A DNA stretch of 64,000 nt, taken from Flavobacterium gelatinilyticum (GTDB lineage Bacteria > Bacteroidota > Bacteroidia > Flavobacteriales > Flavobacteriaceae). Shown here in pieces: positions 8,975 to 17,214 of the stretch (within the stretch, counting starts at the first letter, position 1; every line of letters starts with the position of its first letter). The notes beneath the pieces were generated by a model that had not been told where the DNA came from, made no database searches, and saw only the letters and a program-made list of their open reading frames with translations. The stretch is from contig NZ_CP114287.1 in assembly GCF_027111295.1 (NCBI RefSeq), positions 2,976,001 to 3,040,000 on the forward strand. Direction: 5' to 3'. The position numbers were made by a program, and so were the translations under genes.

Positions 8975-9241
8975 AGTTATTTCACTTTTAAAATGATATT
9001 TCCACACCAAAACACTCAAAAAAGCCTTTAAAAACCAATTAAATACACTTAAAACTTTGCTTCATTCACATTCATGAAGGTATTGATTTTTCATTTTCTT
9101 ACTGTAATCTTAATATTACAGCTTGTTTTATAAAGAAAATGTAAAAAAACAAAAAAAACACGAGTAAACTTACAATTTATTGAATAAAAAAAATACCTTT
9201 AACGCTCCAAAAATAAAATTATTAACCCTAAAAACCTTATT
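8975..9241. other. AT-rich intergenic stretch
   Basis: The gap between the cluster terminator and the gene at 9242 is very A/T-rich. I see no open frame, RNA gene or clear repeat. A weak -7-like TACCTTTA occurs at 9194-9201, but its nearest TTG is only 11 bp upstream, too close for the usual -33/-7 spacing, so I do not call a promoter. Confidence 0.5.
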
Positions 9242-9640
9242 ATGAGCTTTAACTTTACAGTAGTCCAGCAAAACAAAATCAATACCGAACCTTTTGGCTT
9301 TTTAGACGGTGTTAATCTTGATAACCCGGTACCGCCTCTAGTTTCGACAAAAACCTACGATCGTTTTGGAGTAAAAACGTTAAAAATCAGCGCTATTTTA
9401 TACGTTAATTACAAAGATGCTCAAAATCCTTACATTGGAAAATTAAACGAAGTAGATGGCAGGCTGGAAATTAATTATTGCTATGATTTCAGCGAAATAA
9501 AACCACTTGCTTACGATGTTTGGTATATTGAAATAGACTATACATCTGCAGGCGTTGAAAACATCAAAGAAGTTGTATCCTTCTTACAAGATATTGATCC
9601 TATTACTTCAAGAGGAACAGAAACAGCGGTTAGTCACTAA
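9242..9640 (+). CDS. small protein of unknown function (132 aa)
   Basis: A 132-residue protein starting at ATG 9242. It has no signal peptide, membrane segment or motif I recognise. Composition suggests a compact alpha/beta or beta fold with several aromatic residues (YCYDFSEIKP, YDVWYIEIDY). It stands alone: a long AT-rich gap precedes it and its own terminator follows at 9672, so it is probably monocistronic. The clear start, sensible codon use and private terminator argue that it is a real gene. Function unknown. Confidence 0.55.
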   Translation: MSFNFTVVQQNKINTEPFGFLDGVNLDNPVPPLVSTKTYDRFGVKTLKISAILYVNYKDAQNPYIGKLNEVDGRLEINYCYDFSEIKPLAYDVWYIEIDYTSAGVENIKEVVSFLQDIDPITSRGTETAVSH

Positions 9641-9671
9641 TCTATCTAAACTATTTCTTTTAAGACAAATT

Positions 9672-9711
9672 ACATCGTTTACTTTTATAAAAATTAAACG
9701 ATGTTTTTTTA
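9672..9711 (+). terminator. Rho-independent terminator
   Basis: Perfect 10-bp stem ACATCGTTTA / TAAACGATGT with an A/T loop and a seven-T tail, 31 bp after the 132-aa gene and before the histidine kinase gene. Confidence 0.85.
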
Positions 9712-9729
9712 GTAACAAAAAACTTTGAA

Positions 9730-11457
9730 ATGAACAAATTCAAAATATTTCTAGTTTCATTATGTTTTCAATTTCCTTTTTTAATACTTGCCCAAGACAT
9801 AGCCTACAACACATTTCACAACACACTCAAAAAAAAGGCAATAGAATTTAGCCATGAACCCAATTTCAATAAAGTTCAGAACTTTTTTATTGAAAAAAAT
9901 TACGATTCGACTCTGGTATTTTCTATGAGACTTCTTAATTCTACAAAAGATAAGATAGTAACAGATTATTGTCACTATTTTAGAGGAAGCTCCTTTAGAG
10001 CAAAAAAACTATTTAAAGAAGCAAAGTCTGAATTAAATCTAGTCAGCAGGGAATTCGAATTTTATATCTTAATACACAAAGAGCTTGGGGAAATTGCTTT
10101 GGAGCTAAATGATTTTGAAAAAGCAATACAGTATTTTAAAGAAGCTGAAAAACTGTCTATTAAAAATAAACAGGTGATCAAAACAAGTACAATTTATGTA
10201 AATCTGGGCAGCTCTTATCTTCATTTAAATCAATTTAAAAATGCTGAAGAATTCTTTTTTAAAAGTCTTAAGCTTCAAGAAAAAGAAAAAGACACAACAT
10301 CATTGATTGAACTTTACATAAACATCGCAAATCTGTATTATATTCAATACAAAGACAATGAAGCAATCCCTTTTTTCGAAAAAGCGTATCATTTGTCTGT
10401 AAAGACAGCTCATTTTGACTTGAAAAGAAAATCTTCCCTAAACATGGCAGTTGTTGAGGAAAACAGGGGAAATTTTAAAAAAGCACTGCTATACAGAAAA
10501 GAATCTGATCACTGGAAAGACTCTTTAAATAATCAAAACAAAATCTGGGCAGTTGCTGATTTTGAGAAAAAGTTCGCTGTAGCGCAGAAACAAAAGGAAA
10601 TTAAGGTTCTTACAGTAGAAAATAAACTAAAAAATACCCAGCGTAACATTTTCTTTTTTTCTGCCACAGGGTTATTATTATTATTGACAGGTGGCGTTTA
10701 TTTATACGCACAAAAAGTTAGAAACAGCAAGACCATTTTACGTCAAAAAAACAAACTTGATGAATTAAATGCTACTAAAGATCAGCTTTTTTCTATTGTA
10801 AGCCATGATTTACGTTCTTCTGTAAATGCGCTAAAAACAAGTAATGCAAAATTATCTGCCACGCTTGAAACCAAAAATTATGATGAGCTAAACCAGCTTA
10901 TCATTCAGAACAGCGGAATTGCAAACGGAGCTTACAGTTTATTAGACAATTTACTGCATTGGGCATTATTACAAACCAAGCAATTGTATTTCAATAGAGA
11001 ATCTGTTCATTTGTATTCTATTGTACAGCAAATTGAATATAATTACAAACCTTTATTATTAGACAAATCAATTCAGTTTGAGAATTCGGTTTCAAAAAGC
11101 ATTTTTTTATTTGTCGATCTGGATTCGCTTAAAATTGTATTGAGAAACTTACTGGACAATGCCATAAAGTTTTCTCCTAAAAACGGACAAATAACATTCC
11201 TTTCTAATGAAATCGATTCTGATTTCTGCCAGTTGATTATTCAGGACACAGGTATCGGAATGAGCGAAAGCACCATTGCAGAATTACTTCAGGAAGGCGA
11301 ATTGTTAGCAAAAAAAGGCAATTCTGAAATTATTGGAACCGGATTAGGCATACAACTTTGTAAACAGATGATTGCAAAAAATAACGGTACGTTTACAATT
11401 GAAAGTGAACTTAATAAAGGAACTCGAATGATAGTAACATTACCAAAAACAAAATAA
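9730..11457 (+). CDS. TPR sensor histidine kinase
   Basis: A 575-residue membrane sensor kinase that autophosphorylates and passes phosphate to the adjacent regulator. Signal peptide at 1-21 (ILAQ); tetratricopeptide-like helical repeats at about 60-280 (for example LGEIALELNDFEKAIQYFKE and INIANLYYIQYKDNEAIPFF) facing the periplasm; a short coiled region; one membrane helix at about 307-327; dimerisation and phosphoacceptor region with His359 in SIVSHDLRSSVN; then an ATPase domain with N box (LLDNAIKF, Asn477), G1 (DTGIGM, 506-511) and G2 (GTGLG, 536-540). The H box lacks the common proline (HDLRSS instead of HELRTP), a variant often seen in TPR kinases of this phylum. The LytTR regulator follows after 2 bp. 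Signal unknown. Confidence 0.9.
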   Translation: MNKFKIFLVSLCFQFPFLILAQDIAYNTFHNTLKKKAIEFSHEPNFNKVQNFFIEKNYDSTLVFSMRLLNSTKDKIVTDYCHYFRGSSFRAKKLFKEAKSELNLVSREFEFYILIHKELGEIALELNDFEKAIQYFKEAEKLSIKNKQVIKTSTIYVNLGSSYLHLNQFKNAEEFFFKSLKLQEKEKDTTSLIELYINIANLYYIQYKDNEAIPFFEKAYHLSVKTAHFDLKRKSSLNMAVVEENRGNFKKALLYRKESDHWKDSLNNQNKIWAVADFEKKFAVAQKQKEIKVLTVENKLKNTQRNIFFFSATGLLLLLTGGVYLYAQKVRNSKTILRQKNKLDELNATKDQLFSIVSHDLRSSVNALKTSNAKLSATLETKNYDELNQLIIQNSGIANGAYSLLDNLLHWALLQTKQLYFNRESVHLYSIVQQIEYNYKPLLLDKSIQFENSVSKSIFLFVDLDSLKIVLRNLLDNAIKFSPKNGQITFLSNEIDSDFCQLIIQDTGIGMSESTIAELLQEGELLAKKGNSEIIGTGLGIQLCKQMIAKNNGTFTIESELNKGTRMIVTLPKTK

Positions 11458-11459
11458 AA

Positions 11460-12206
11460 ATGGATAATATTAATGTTCTTATAATCGAAGATACTACGGA
11501 GCAGAGCGAAGCTCTTGTAAAAATATTGCTCCAAAACAATTATAATATTGCCGGAGTAGCCAAAAATTTCACCGAAGCTTTAAAGCTTTTTTACGAAAAA
11601 GCTATTGATATTATAATCATCGATGTTTTTCTGGATGGCAAACCAGACGGAATCACTTTTGCAGAATCTATCAATATTATTCCAAATGTTTCAAAACCTT
11701 TTGTGTTTTTAACCAGTTCGCAGGATCGTCAGATTTTTGAAAGGGCTAAACTTACAAAGCCTTTCAGTTTTTTAATGAAACCTTTTAACGAACTGGAAAT
11801 TTTATATGCTATCGAAATGGCAATCGAAAAGTTTTACGAGCAGACAAATGTTTTTCTTACCGAAGAACAGGACACGGTAGTAAGTAATGATTCTTTGTTT
11901 ATCAAAAAGAAAAATTCATTAAAAAAAGTGGTTTTAACGGACATTTTGTACATCGAAGTTGAAGAACGTTACTGCAACATCATTACCGAAAAAGAAAAAT
12001 TTGTAATCCTGATTTCCCTAACCAAAATCAGTGACTTATTAGACAAGAACAAGTTTATTAAAACCCATAGAAATACAATTGTAAATACAGATAAAATAGA
12101 AGAAATCATTCTAGCTGATAATCTAATTATATTAAAAGGCAATCATAAAATAAACCTGAGTGATACTTATAAAGATTTTATAAAGAAAATGAATATCCTC
12201 TCTTAA
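11460..12206 (+). CDS. LytTR-family response regulator
   Basis: A 248-residue response regulator partnered with the kinase just upstream (2 bp gap). The receiver domain spans about 1-125, with acidic pocket Glu10/Asp11, phosphoacceptor Asp55 in IIIIDVFLDG, Thr85 and Lys107 (FLMKPFN). A LytTR DNA-binding domain fills about 140-245 (DILYIEVEERYCNIITEKEK, then FIKTHRNTIVNTDKIEEI). LytTR proteins bind paired direct repeats about two helical turns apart; such a pair lies 99 bp after this gene at 12305-12335. The gene is followed by a strong terminator, so the kinase and regulator form a two-gene unit. Assignment is firm; target is inference. Confidence 0.92.
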   Translation: MDNINVLIIEDTTEQSEALVKILLQNNYNIAGVAKNFTEALKLFYEKAIDIIIIDVFLDGKPDGITFAESINIIPNVSKPFVFLTSSQDRQIFERAKLTKPFSFLMKPFNELEILYAIEMAIEKFYEQTNVFLTEEQDTVVSNDSLFIKKKNSLKKVVLTDILYIEVEERYCNIITEKEKFVILISLTKISDLLDKNKFIKTHRNTIVNTDKIEEIILADNLIILKGNHKINLSDTYKDFIKKMNILS

Positions 12207-12230
12207 ACATTAACTTTACACTCAATACAA

Positions 12231-12266
12231 AAACTCTTCTTAAGGCCGTTAAGAAGAGTTTTTCTT
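12231..12266 (+). terminator. Rho-independent terminator after the two-component genes
   Basis: Perfect 13-bp stem AAACTCTTCTTAA / TTAAGAAGAGTTT with loop GGCCG, followed by T-rich sequence. Confidence 0.92.
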
Positions 12267-12304
12267 TTTATACAACAAATTAACATAAAAAACAATTTTG
12301 TTTA

Positions 12305-12335
12305 TTTCATGACACTAAAACGAGGTTTCGTGACA
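12305..12335 (+). promoter_or_regulatory. 21-bp-period direct repeat, candidate LytTR binding site
   Basis: TTTCATGACA at 12305-12314 and TTTCGTGACA at 12326-12335 are direct repeats (9 of 10 identical) spaced exactly 21 bp start to start. LytTR regulators are known to bind two short direct repeats about 21-22 bp apart. A weak -7 element, TATTTTTA at 12366-12373, lies downstream, placing the repeats upstream of its -33 zone as expected for an activator of the small membrane gene at 12399. Confidence 0.45.
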
Positions 12336-12398
12336 TTTAAAACAATATCAAGCCCTCTTCGATCTTATTTTTATAACCTCAAATCAATATAGACACAT

Positions 12399-12650
12399 AT
12401 GGACAGAATAATACTTATGCAACCTGAGATGAAACTTATTACCATACTAAAAAAAATAAAAAACAATCCCTGGGTTGGTTTAACGGCTTCTTTAGTCATC
12501 ATTATTATAAGCCTGTACAAAATATTAGACAATGTATCTGAATTCAATGTAGAATACATATTACTTGTCATTGCATTACCAATTTACGTTTATTCACTAA
12601 AAAAAATATTTGATGAAATATTGAATAGAAATGATGATTCTCACGAGTAA
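12399..12650 (+). CDS. small membrane protein (83 aa), possible LytTR target
   Basis: An 83-residue protein with two predicted membrane helices (around residues 28-45 and 50-66), short charged ends and a polar acidic C-terminus (NRNDDSHE). ATG at 12399 is used here; ATGs at residues 7 and 11 are alternatives that leave both helices intact. No family recognised. The gene sits alone between two terminators and has the 21-bp direct repeat about 65 bp upstream, so it may be the output of the kinase/LytTR pair, for example a small envelope-stress or modulator peptide. That role is inference. Confidence 0.5.
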   Translation: MDRIILMQPEMKLITILKKIKNNPWVGLTASLVIIIISLYKILDNVSEFNVEYILLVIALPIYVYSLKKIFDEILNRNDDSHE

Positions 12651-12773
12651 ATATTGTTTCAGTTCTTTTTTCCGAAAATCTTTCATCTCCTCCCGATTTC
12701 ACACTACTGAAAGTGGTTTAAAGTCAAAATCAAGATTCCGAAACTAACTTCATTCGATACTTCTGATCTTTTA

Positions 12774-12812
12774 AAAGCTCATGTTTAAACAATAGAGACA
12801 TGGGCTTTTTTT
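12774..12812 (+). terminator. Rho-independent terminator
   Basis: AAGCTCATGT ... ACATGGGCTT stem with one G-T pair, an A/T loop and a seven-T tail. It lies about 120 bp after the 83-aa membrane gene and probably ends that transcript, leaving a long 3' untranslated region. Confidence 0.75.
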
Positions 12813-12870
12813 CATAGTAACGCAACCTTTTAATTATTTTTTATACTATAGATTATAAAAGATAAATACT

Positions 12871-13284
12871 ATGAAAAAAACAACAATTTTTATTTCGACA
12901 ATTCTGCTGATTTTTTTATTTTCATGTTATAATGACTCTGTAGAAACAATAAGTCCAAATCCAACAGATGAGAGTAAATATTATGATCAGGATCCAGATT
13001 GCAAAGAAATTAAAAGTGGGACTTGCTGCGATGTTGATGGCAGGATATTCGTAGAGACAGGAACATCTTATAAATACACTTACGACTATAAAGCTTTTAA
13101 TGCACCTACTGTCGATAATGAAATTGAATGGACTGTTTTAAGCGGCTCAATAATTTTACTGGAGGGGCAAGGCACGAAAGAAGCAACTTTTTATTTCAAC
13201 AAGAATTTTACTAAAGGAGAGATTTCAGGATACAACAAAAAATCACTGCAATGCCAAAGTACTATATTAATTTCTAAATTATAG
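12871..13284 (+). CDS. small lipoprotein with PKD-like domain
   Basis: A 137-residue predicted lipoprotein: n-region MKKTTIF, hydrophobic core and lipobox LLIFLFSCYND. After a short linker come a cysteine pair region (DCKEIKSGTCCDVDG) and an Ig/PKD-like beta segment (NEIEWTVLSGSIILLEG, GTKEATFYFN). A third cysteine region (LQCQS) near the C-terminus could pair with one of these. The next gene, the ECF sigma factor, starts 9 bp after its stop, so it is probably the first gene of the lipoprotein-sigma-barrel operon and may be a surface component of that signalling path. Function otherwise unknown. Confidence 0.6.
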   Translation: MKKTTIFISTILLIFLFSCYNDSVETISPNPTDESKYYDQDPDCKEIKSGTCCDVDGRIFVETGTSYKYTYDYKAFNAPTVDNEIEWTVLSGSIILLEGQGTKEATFYFNKNFTKGEISGYNKKSLQCQSTILISKL

Positions 13285-13293
13285 TTTTACACT

Positions 13294-13845
13294 TTGAAAT
13301 TAGATCAGCTCATAAAAGATTGTGTCAGGCAAAACAGAAAAGCGCAAGAAGAATTATACCAATTGTATAAAAACACTCTTTTTGTGCTTAGTCTGAAATA
13401 TTGCCCTAATGAAGCGGAAGCCGAAGACAATCTGCATGATTCTTTTATTGAAATCTTTACCAATATCAAAAACTATAAGGGAAACGGAAGTTTTGAGGGC
13501 TGGATCAAAAGAATTACAATTAATAAAGCAATAACGAGATATAAACAATCGTACCTGCTTGTTGCTATTAAAGATGATTTCTCTGAAGACGACACTGTAA
13601 ATGATAGCGAAATAGATTTTTCTCTTGAAACCATTTTATCTTTTGTTCAGAAACTACCGCACCAATACCGATTGGTTTTTAGTTTATATGAACTAGATGA
13701 CTATTCGCATAAAGAAATTGCCTCCATGTTATCAATATCTGAAAGCACATCAAAATCAAATTTACATAGAGCAAAACAGATTTTGAAATTAAGAATCAAA
13801 TCAAAAAACACATTTTATTATTCAAAACAAAAAAATGGAGAATAA
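13294..13845 (+). CDS. ECF-type RNA polymerase sigma factor, TTG start
   Basis: A 183-residue sigma-70 family factor that directs RNA polymerase to a dedicated promoter set. Region 2 lies at about 8-75 (EELYQLYKNTLFVLSLKYC, then EDNLHDSFIEIFTNI and FEGWIKRITINKAI) and region 4 at about 115-170 (LPHQYRLVFSLYELDDYSHK, EIASMLSISESTSKSNLHRA). Region 3 is absent, as usual for ECF factors. No in-frame ATG lies upstream and the next methionine is in region 4, so TTG at 13294 must be the start. It overlaps the barrel protein by 11 bp, so the two are translationally coupled, the usual arrangement for a sigma factor and its anti-sigma partner. Confidence 0.88.
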   Translation: MKLDQLIKDCVRQNRKAQEELYQLYKNTLFVLSLKYCPNEAEAEDNLHDSFIEIFTNIKNYKGNGSFEGWIKRITINKAITRYKQSYLLVAIKDDFSEDDTVNDSEIDFSLETILSFVQKLPHQYRLVFSLYELDDYSHKEIASMLSISESTSKSNLHRAKQILKLRIKSKNTFYYSKQKNGE

Positions 13846-15319
13846 AACGGAAATAGGAAAAGCAATCAAAAGTAAATTGGATAATTTAGACAAAAGTCCA
13901 AGTGATTTTGTATGGTCAAAAATTGAAAAGGATTTAAATAATAAAAGACGTAAAAGATTTTTATTATGGCTGATTCCTAGCATTCTAACTCTTACAATTT
14001 TATCTTCAGTGCTGTATTTTAATTCAGATTTCCATGAAAAAAATACAGCCCAAAAAACTCCATCTCAAAAAGACGTTCCTGATATAGTTTTTTCTAAAAA
14101 ACAAACTTTGCCGGCAAACCTGCAAAAAAAAGGATTAGATGATATTACTACTGTTAAAAAAACCAAGACGGTAAAACTCGTAAAACAATCGACCAAATTT
14201 GTTACATCAACTAACGAATACGAAGAATACGAAGTTGTAAAAAAATACAAAGTCACTATTAAAAAAGAACAAATTACGGCAAGACCACTAAAAACCAACG
14301 CAAAAAATCCAAATACAATTAATAGTAAAAAACCAATTACAGCTTACAAAAAAGACAATCCTCGAAACTACATTGCAAAAAAAACAGAAACAGCTGATTA
14401 CAAAAATCCGAAGAAATCTCAAAAAAAGAATATTAATGAAATTACAAGAAACACAAATCCTAAAAACTCAATCGCAGAAAACAAAATTCCAGAAAAAGAC
14501 ACTATAGCTTATAATAATCCTGAGAAAAATATAACTGTCACTACAGTAATAGATGAACCAAAAATTGATAGTATTACAAAAAAAGACAGTATAAACTTGA
14601 AGAAAAAAATAACAACAAAACGAGAGTATAAAGAGCGAATTGTTCAGCCTCAGAAAACCGAAACTGAACCTGAATTTACAATTTCTACTTTTTATGGTCC
14701 AGCGGTTTTTGGTTCTTTAAGTAATAAATCCATGATCAGCCCCAGAATGAATGATTTATCCAGAAGCCATCCTATTACCTCACATTATGGCGTTTATGTA
14801 AAAACAATGTATAACCAAATTGGTTTCAGAGCTGGATTTTCTAAAATAAATTTAAAAACATCAACGCGATTAAATCAGGATCTAATTTCAGATTACAACA
14901 ATATAAATTTAAGAACAGAAGTAAACGTAAAAGCAATCTTCGGAGATTCGAACCAGGTAGATTTAGTTCAAAATCTCTCTTATTATGAACTGCCTATAGA
15001 GTTTAATTATGCAGTAAAAAAAGATGAGAGCAAAATTGGTATCGAAGCTTTTACAGGTTTTAGTTTTTTAATATTAGATAAAAATGCACTATACTTAAAA
15101 TCAGAAAAAGTATCTGCACAAAATATTGGAGAAACAAAAAACATTTCCGGCACTGGCTTTTCTTATAATTTAGGTATCGGGTTAAGTTATAAACTGACAG
15201 AACATATAGCATTGGATATAAATCCATTATTTAAATATTATCTAAGCACTTCCAATAAAAATGAAGATGCTAAACCATACAGTCTTTCTCTTCAATCCGG
15301 CCTTAGTTATAAATTTTAA
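13835..15319 (+). CDS. putative trans-envelope anti-sigma/beta-barrel protein
   Basis: A 494-residue protein with an unusual order of parts. Residues 1-40 are charged and cytoplasmic, like a short anti-sigma head (LDNLDKSPSDFVWSKIEKDL, then RRKR). One membrane helix lies at about 42-62. A low-complexity linker rich in Lys, Asn, Thr and Pro fills about 63-278. Residues about 279-494 look like an eight-stranded outer-membrane barrel (FTISTFYGPAVFGS, SHYGVYVKTMYNQIGFRAGF, final strand YSLSLQSGLSYKF). No signal peptide precedes the helix. The sequence thus suggests one polypeptide reaching from cytoplasm to outer membrane. It overlaps the sigma gene by 11 bp. Alternatively the C-terminal part folds as a periplasmic beta-domain. 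The anti-sigma role is inference. Confidence 0.6.
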   Translation: MENKTEIGKAIKSKLDNLDKSPSDFVWSKIEKDLNNKRRKRFLLWLIPSILTLTILSSVLYFNSDFHEKNTAQKTPSQKDVPDIVFSKKQTLPANLQKKGLDDITTVKKTKTVKLVKQSTKFVTSTNEYEEYEVVKKYKVTIKKEQITARPLKTNAKNPNTINSKKPITAYKKDNPRNYIAKKTETADYKNPKKSQKKNINEITRNTNPKNSIAENKIPEKDTIAYNNPEKNITVTTVIDEPKIDSITKKDSINLKKKITTKREYKERIVQPQKTETEPEFTISTFYGPAVFGSLSNKSMISPRMNDLSRSHPITSHYGVYVKTMYNQIGFRAGFSKINLKTSTRLNQDLISDYNNINLRTEVNVKAIFGDSNQVDLVQNLSYYELPIEFNYAVKKDESKIGIEAFTGFSFLILDKNALYLKSEKVSAQNIGETKNISGTGFSYNLGIGLSYKLTEHIALDINPLFKYYLSTSNKNEDAKPYSLSLQSGLSYKF

Positions 15320-15404
15320 AAATATTTTTGATACAATTGTAACTTTTTAAATACTTCTTACGTATAACTATTTGTACACTTTAAAAAATAGAGAGACAAA
15401 TAAG

Positions 15405-16268
15405 ATGAGACAACTTAAAATCACCAAGCAGGTAACCAATCGTGAAACTGCATCGTTAGATAAATATCTACAAGAAATCGGAAAAGTTGACCTAATTACC
15501 GCTGATGAAGAGGTAGAATTAGCACAAAGAATAAAGGCTGGTGATCAAAGAGCTTTAGAAAAATTAACAAAAGCCAACCTACGTTTCGTTGTATCGGTTG
15601 CTAAACAATATCAAAATCAAGGTTTAACTCTTCCTGATTTAATTAATGAAGGAAACTTAGGGCTTATCAAAGCCGCACAGCGTTTTGATGAAACTCGTGG
15701 TTTCAAATTCATTTCTTACGCAGTATGGTGGATTCGTCAATCGATCCTTCAGGCTTTGGCAGAACAATCACGTATTGTTCGTTTACCATTAAACAAAATT
15801 GGTTCTATCAATAAAATCAACAAAATGTACGCATTATTAGAGCAGTCTAATGAGCGTCCGCCTTCTGCTGAAGAAATTGCAAAAGAACTGGACATGACTG
15901 TAAATGACGTAAAAGAGTCTATGAAAAACTCCGGTCGTCACTTATCGATGGATGCACCTCTTGTTGAAGGTGAAGATTCTAACCTTTACGACGTATTACG
16001 TTCCGGTGAATCTCCAAATCCTGACAGAGAGTTAATTCACGAATCATTACGTACTGAAATCGAGCGTTCTTTAGAAACATTAACTCCTAGAGAGGCAGAT
16101 GTTGTTCGTTTGTATTTTGGACTTGGCGATCAGCACCCAATGACTTTAGAAGAAATTGGTGAAACTTTCGACTTAACCCGTGAACGTGTTCGTCAGATTA
16201 AAGAAAAAGCAATCCGTAGATTAAAACATACTTCAAGAAGTAAAATCCTTAAAACGTATCTTGGGTAA
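15405..16268 (+). CDS. rpoD: primary RNA polymerase sigma factor
   Basis: The housekeeping sigma factor of Bacteroidota, 287 residues, the normal short form lacking a long region 1.1. I use ATG at 15405 ([20 protein letters not shown]); the frame is open 33 bp further upstream only from a TTG. Regions visible: 1.2 ([20 protein letters not shown]), 2 ([46 protein letters not shown]), 3 ([20 protein letters not shown]) and 4 ([33 protein letters not shown]). It would recognise the TAnnTTTG promoters seen across the window. Although it follows the barrel gene by 85 bp, it is probably transcribed on its own. Confidence 0.97.
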   Translation: MRQLKITKQVTNRETASLDKYLQEIGKVDLITADEEVELAQRIKAGDQRALEKLTKANLRFVVSVAKQYQNQGLTLPDLINEGNLGLIKAAQRFDETRGFKFISYAVWWIRQSILQALAEQSRIVRLPLNKIGSINKINKMYALLEQSNERPPSAEEIAKELDMTVNDVKESMKNSGRHLSMDAPLVEGEDSNLYDVLRSGESPNPDRELIHESLRTEIERSLETLTPREADVVRLYFGLGDQHPMTLEEIGETFDLTRERVRQIKEKAIRRLKHTSRSKILKTYLG

Positions 16269-16396
16269 TCACCCCAAATTTCCAATGAGAAAAATTCTAA
16301 ACTTCAATTTACTTGGAGTTTAGTTTATAATTTCTTAAATTGGACAATAAAGCAAACAACAGTTTGATTGACTGTTCGTTTTTTGATTGATGATTG

Positions 16397-16423
16397 AAAC
16401 TCCGGCTGATTACCGGAGTTTTT
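16397..16423 (+). terminator. Rho-independent terminator after rpoD
   Basis: AAACTCCGG / CCGGAGTTT, a perfect 9-bp GC-rich stem with loop CTGATTA and a T-run. A weaker hairpin without a clear T-tail (CTAAACT at 16297-16303, AGTTTAG at 16317-16323) lies nearer the stop codon. Confidence 0.92.
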
Positions 16424-16521
16424 CATTTCTATTTTTTACCATTAAAATATTAAGCTCCATAAATAAAGACTTAATTTGATTAATCTCTTAATGGTTCAAA
16501 AAAACTTGCAGTTAAAAAAAT

Positions 16522-16529
16522 TATCTTTG
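16522..16529 (+). promoter_or_regulatory. Bacteroidota -7 promoter element for rpe
   Basis: TATCTTTG is a perfect TAnnTTTG match, 22 bp before the rpe ATG. The nearest upstream TTG leaves only 13 bp of spacing, so the -33 element is uncertain. Confidence 0.65.
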
Positions 16530-16551
16530 CAAAGAAAAACAACACACTACA

Positions 16552-17214
16552 ATGAAAAATACACTTATTGCTCCTTCAGTTCTTGCGGCAGATTTTGCCA
16601 ATTTACAGCGCGATGTCGAAATGATCAACAACAGTCAGGCAGACTGGTTTCATATTGATATTATGGACGGGGTTTTTGTACCAAATATTTCTTTTGGAAT
16701 GCCGGTTTTAGAAGCTATTTCTAAACATGCAAAAAAAACAATAGATGTACATTTGATGATTATTGATCCGGATCGTTACATTAAAACTTTTGCCGATTTA
16801 GGAGCAGATAATCTAACCGTACACTACGAAGCCTGCACTCATTTACACAGAACGCTGCAGGCCATTAAAGCCGAAGGAATGAAAGCAGGAGTTGCAATCA
16901 ATCCGCACACAAATATTGATCTTTTAGAAGATGTAATAAACGATATTGACCTGGTTTGCATAATGAGCGTAAATCCGGGGTTTGGCGGACAGTCTTTTAT
17001 TGAAAATACGTATGCAAAAGTTAAGAAACTAAAAGATTTAATTGTACGCAAAAATGCACCAACACTTATCGAAATTGATGGTGGTGTAACCAGCAAAAAT
17101 GCAAAACAATTAGTAGAAGCCGGAGCGGATGTTTTAGTTGCCGGAAGCTTTGTTTTTAAAGCAGAAAACCCAACTGAAACTATTGCCGATTTAAAAGTCC
17201 TTACTGCTTTTTAA
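16552..17214 (+). CDS. rpe: ribulose-phosphate 3-epimerase
   Basis: Cytoplasmic TIM-barrel enzyme interconverting ribulose-5-phosphate and xylulose-5-phosphate in the pentose phosphate pathway. The 220-residue length is normal. Visible family motifs: IAPSVLAADFANL at the N-terminus, FHIDIMDGVFVPNISFG (metal-binding His/Asp), VHLMIIDPDRYI, MSVNPGFGGQSFI (phosphate loop region) and LIEIDGGVTSKNA with the catalytic Asp. It has its own -7 element 22 bp upstream. Its last 24 bp overlap the end of the convergent nuclease gene, so the two coding regions share DNA. Confidence 0.97.
   Translation: MKNTLIAPSVLAADFANLQRDVEMINNSQADWFHIDIMDGVFVPNISFGMPVLEAISKHAKKTIDVHLMIIDPDRYIKTFADLGADNLTVHYEACTHLHRTLQAIKAEGMKAGVAINPHTNIDLLEDVINDIDLVCIMSVNPGFGGQSFIENTYAKVKKLKDLIVRKNAPTLIEIDGGVTSKNAKQLVEAGADVLVAGSFVFKAENPTETIADLKVLTAF

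Noticed and set aside
9180..9201. Possible promoter for the 132-aa gene (TTG, TACCTTTA)
   Set aside because: Spacing of 11 bp is too short and the -7 match is incomplete.
16297..16323. Hairpin CTAAACT / AGTTTAG just after rpoD
   Set aside because: No T-tail, and a much stronger terminator follows at 16397; not called separately.
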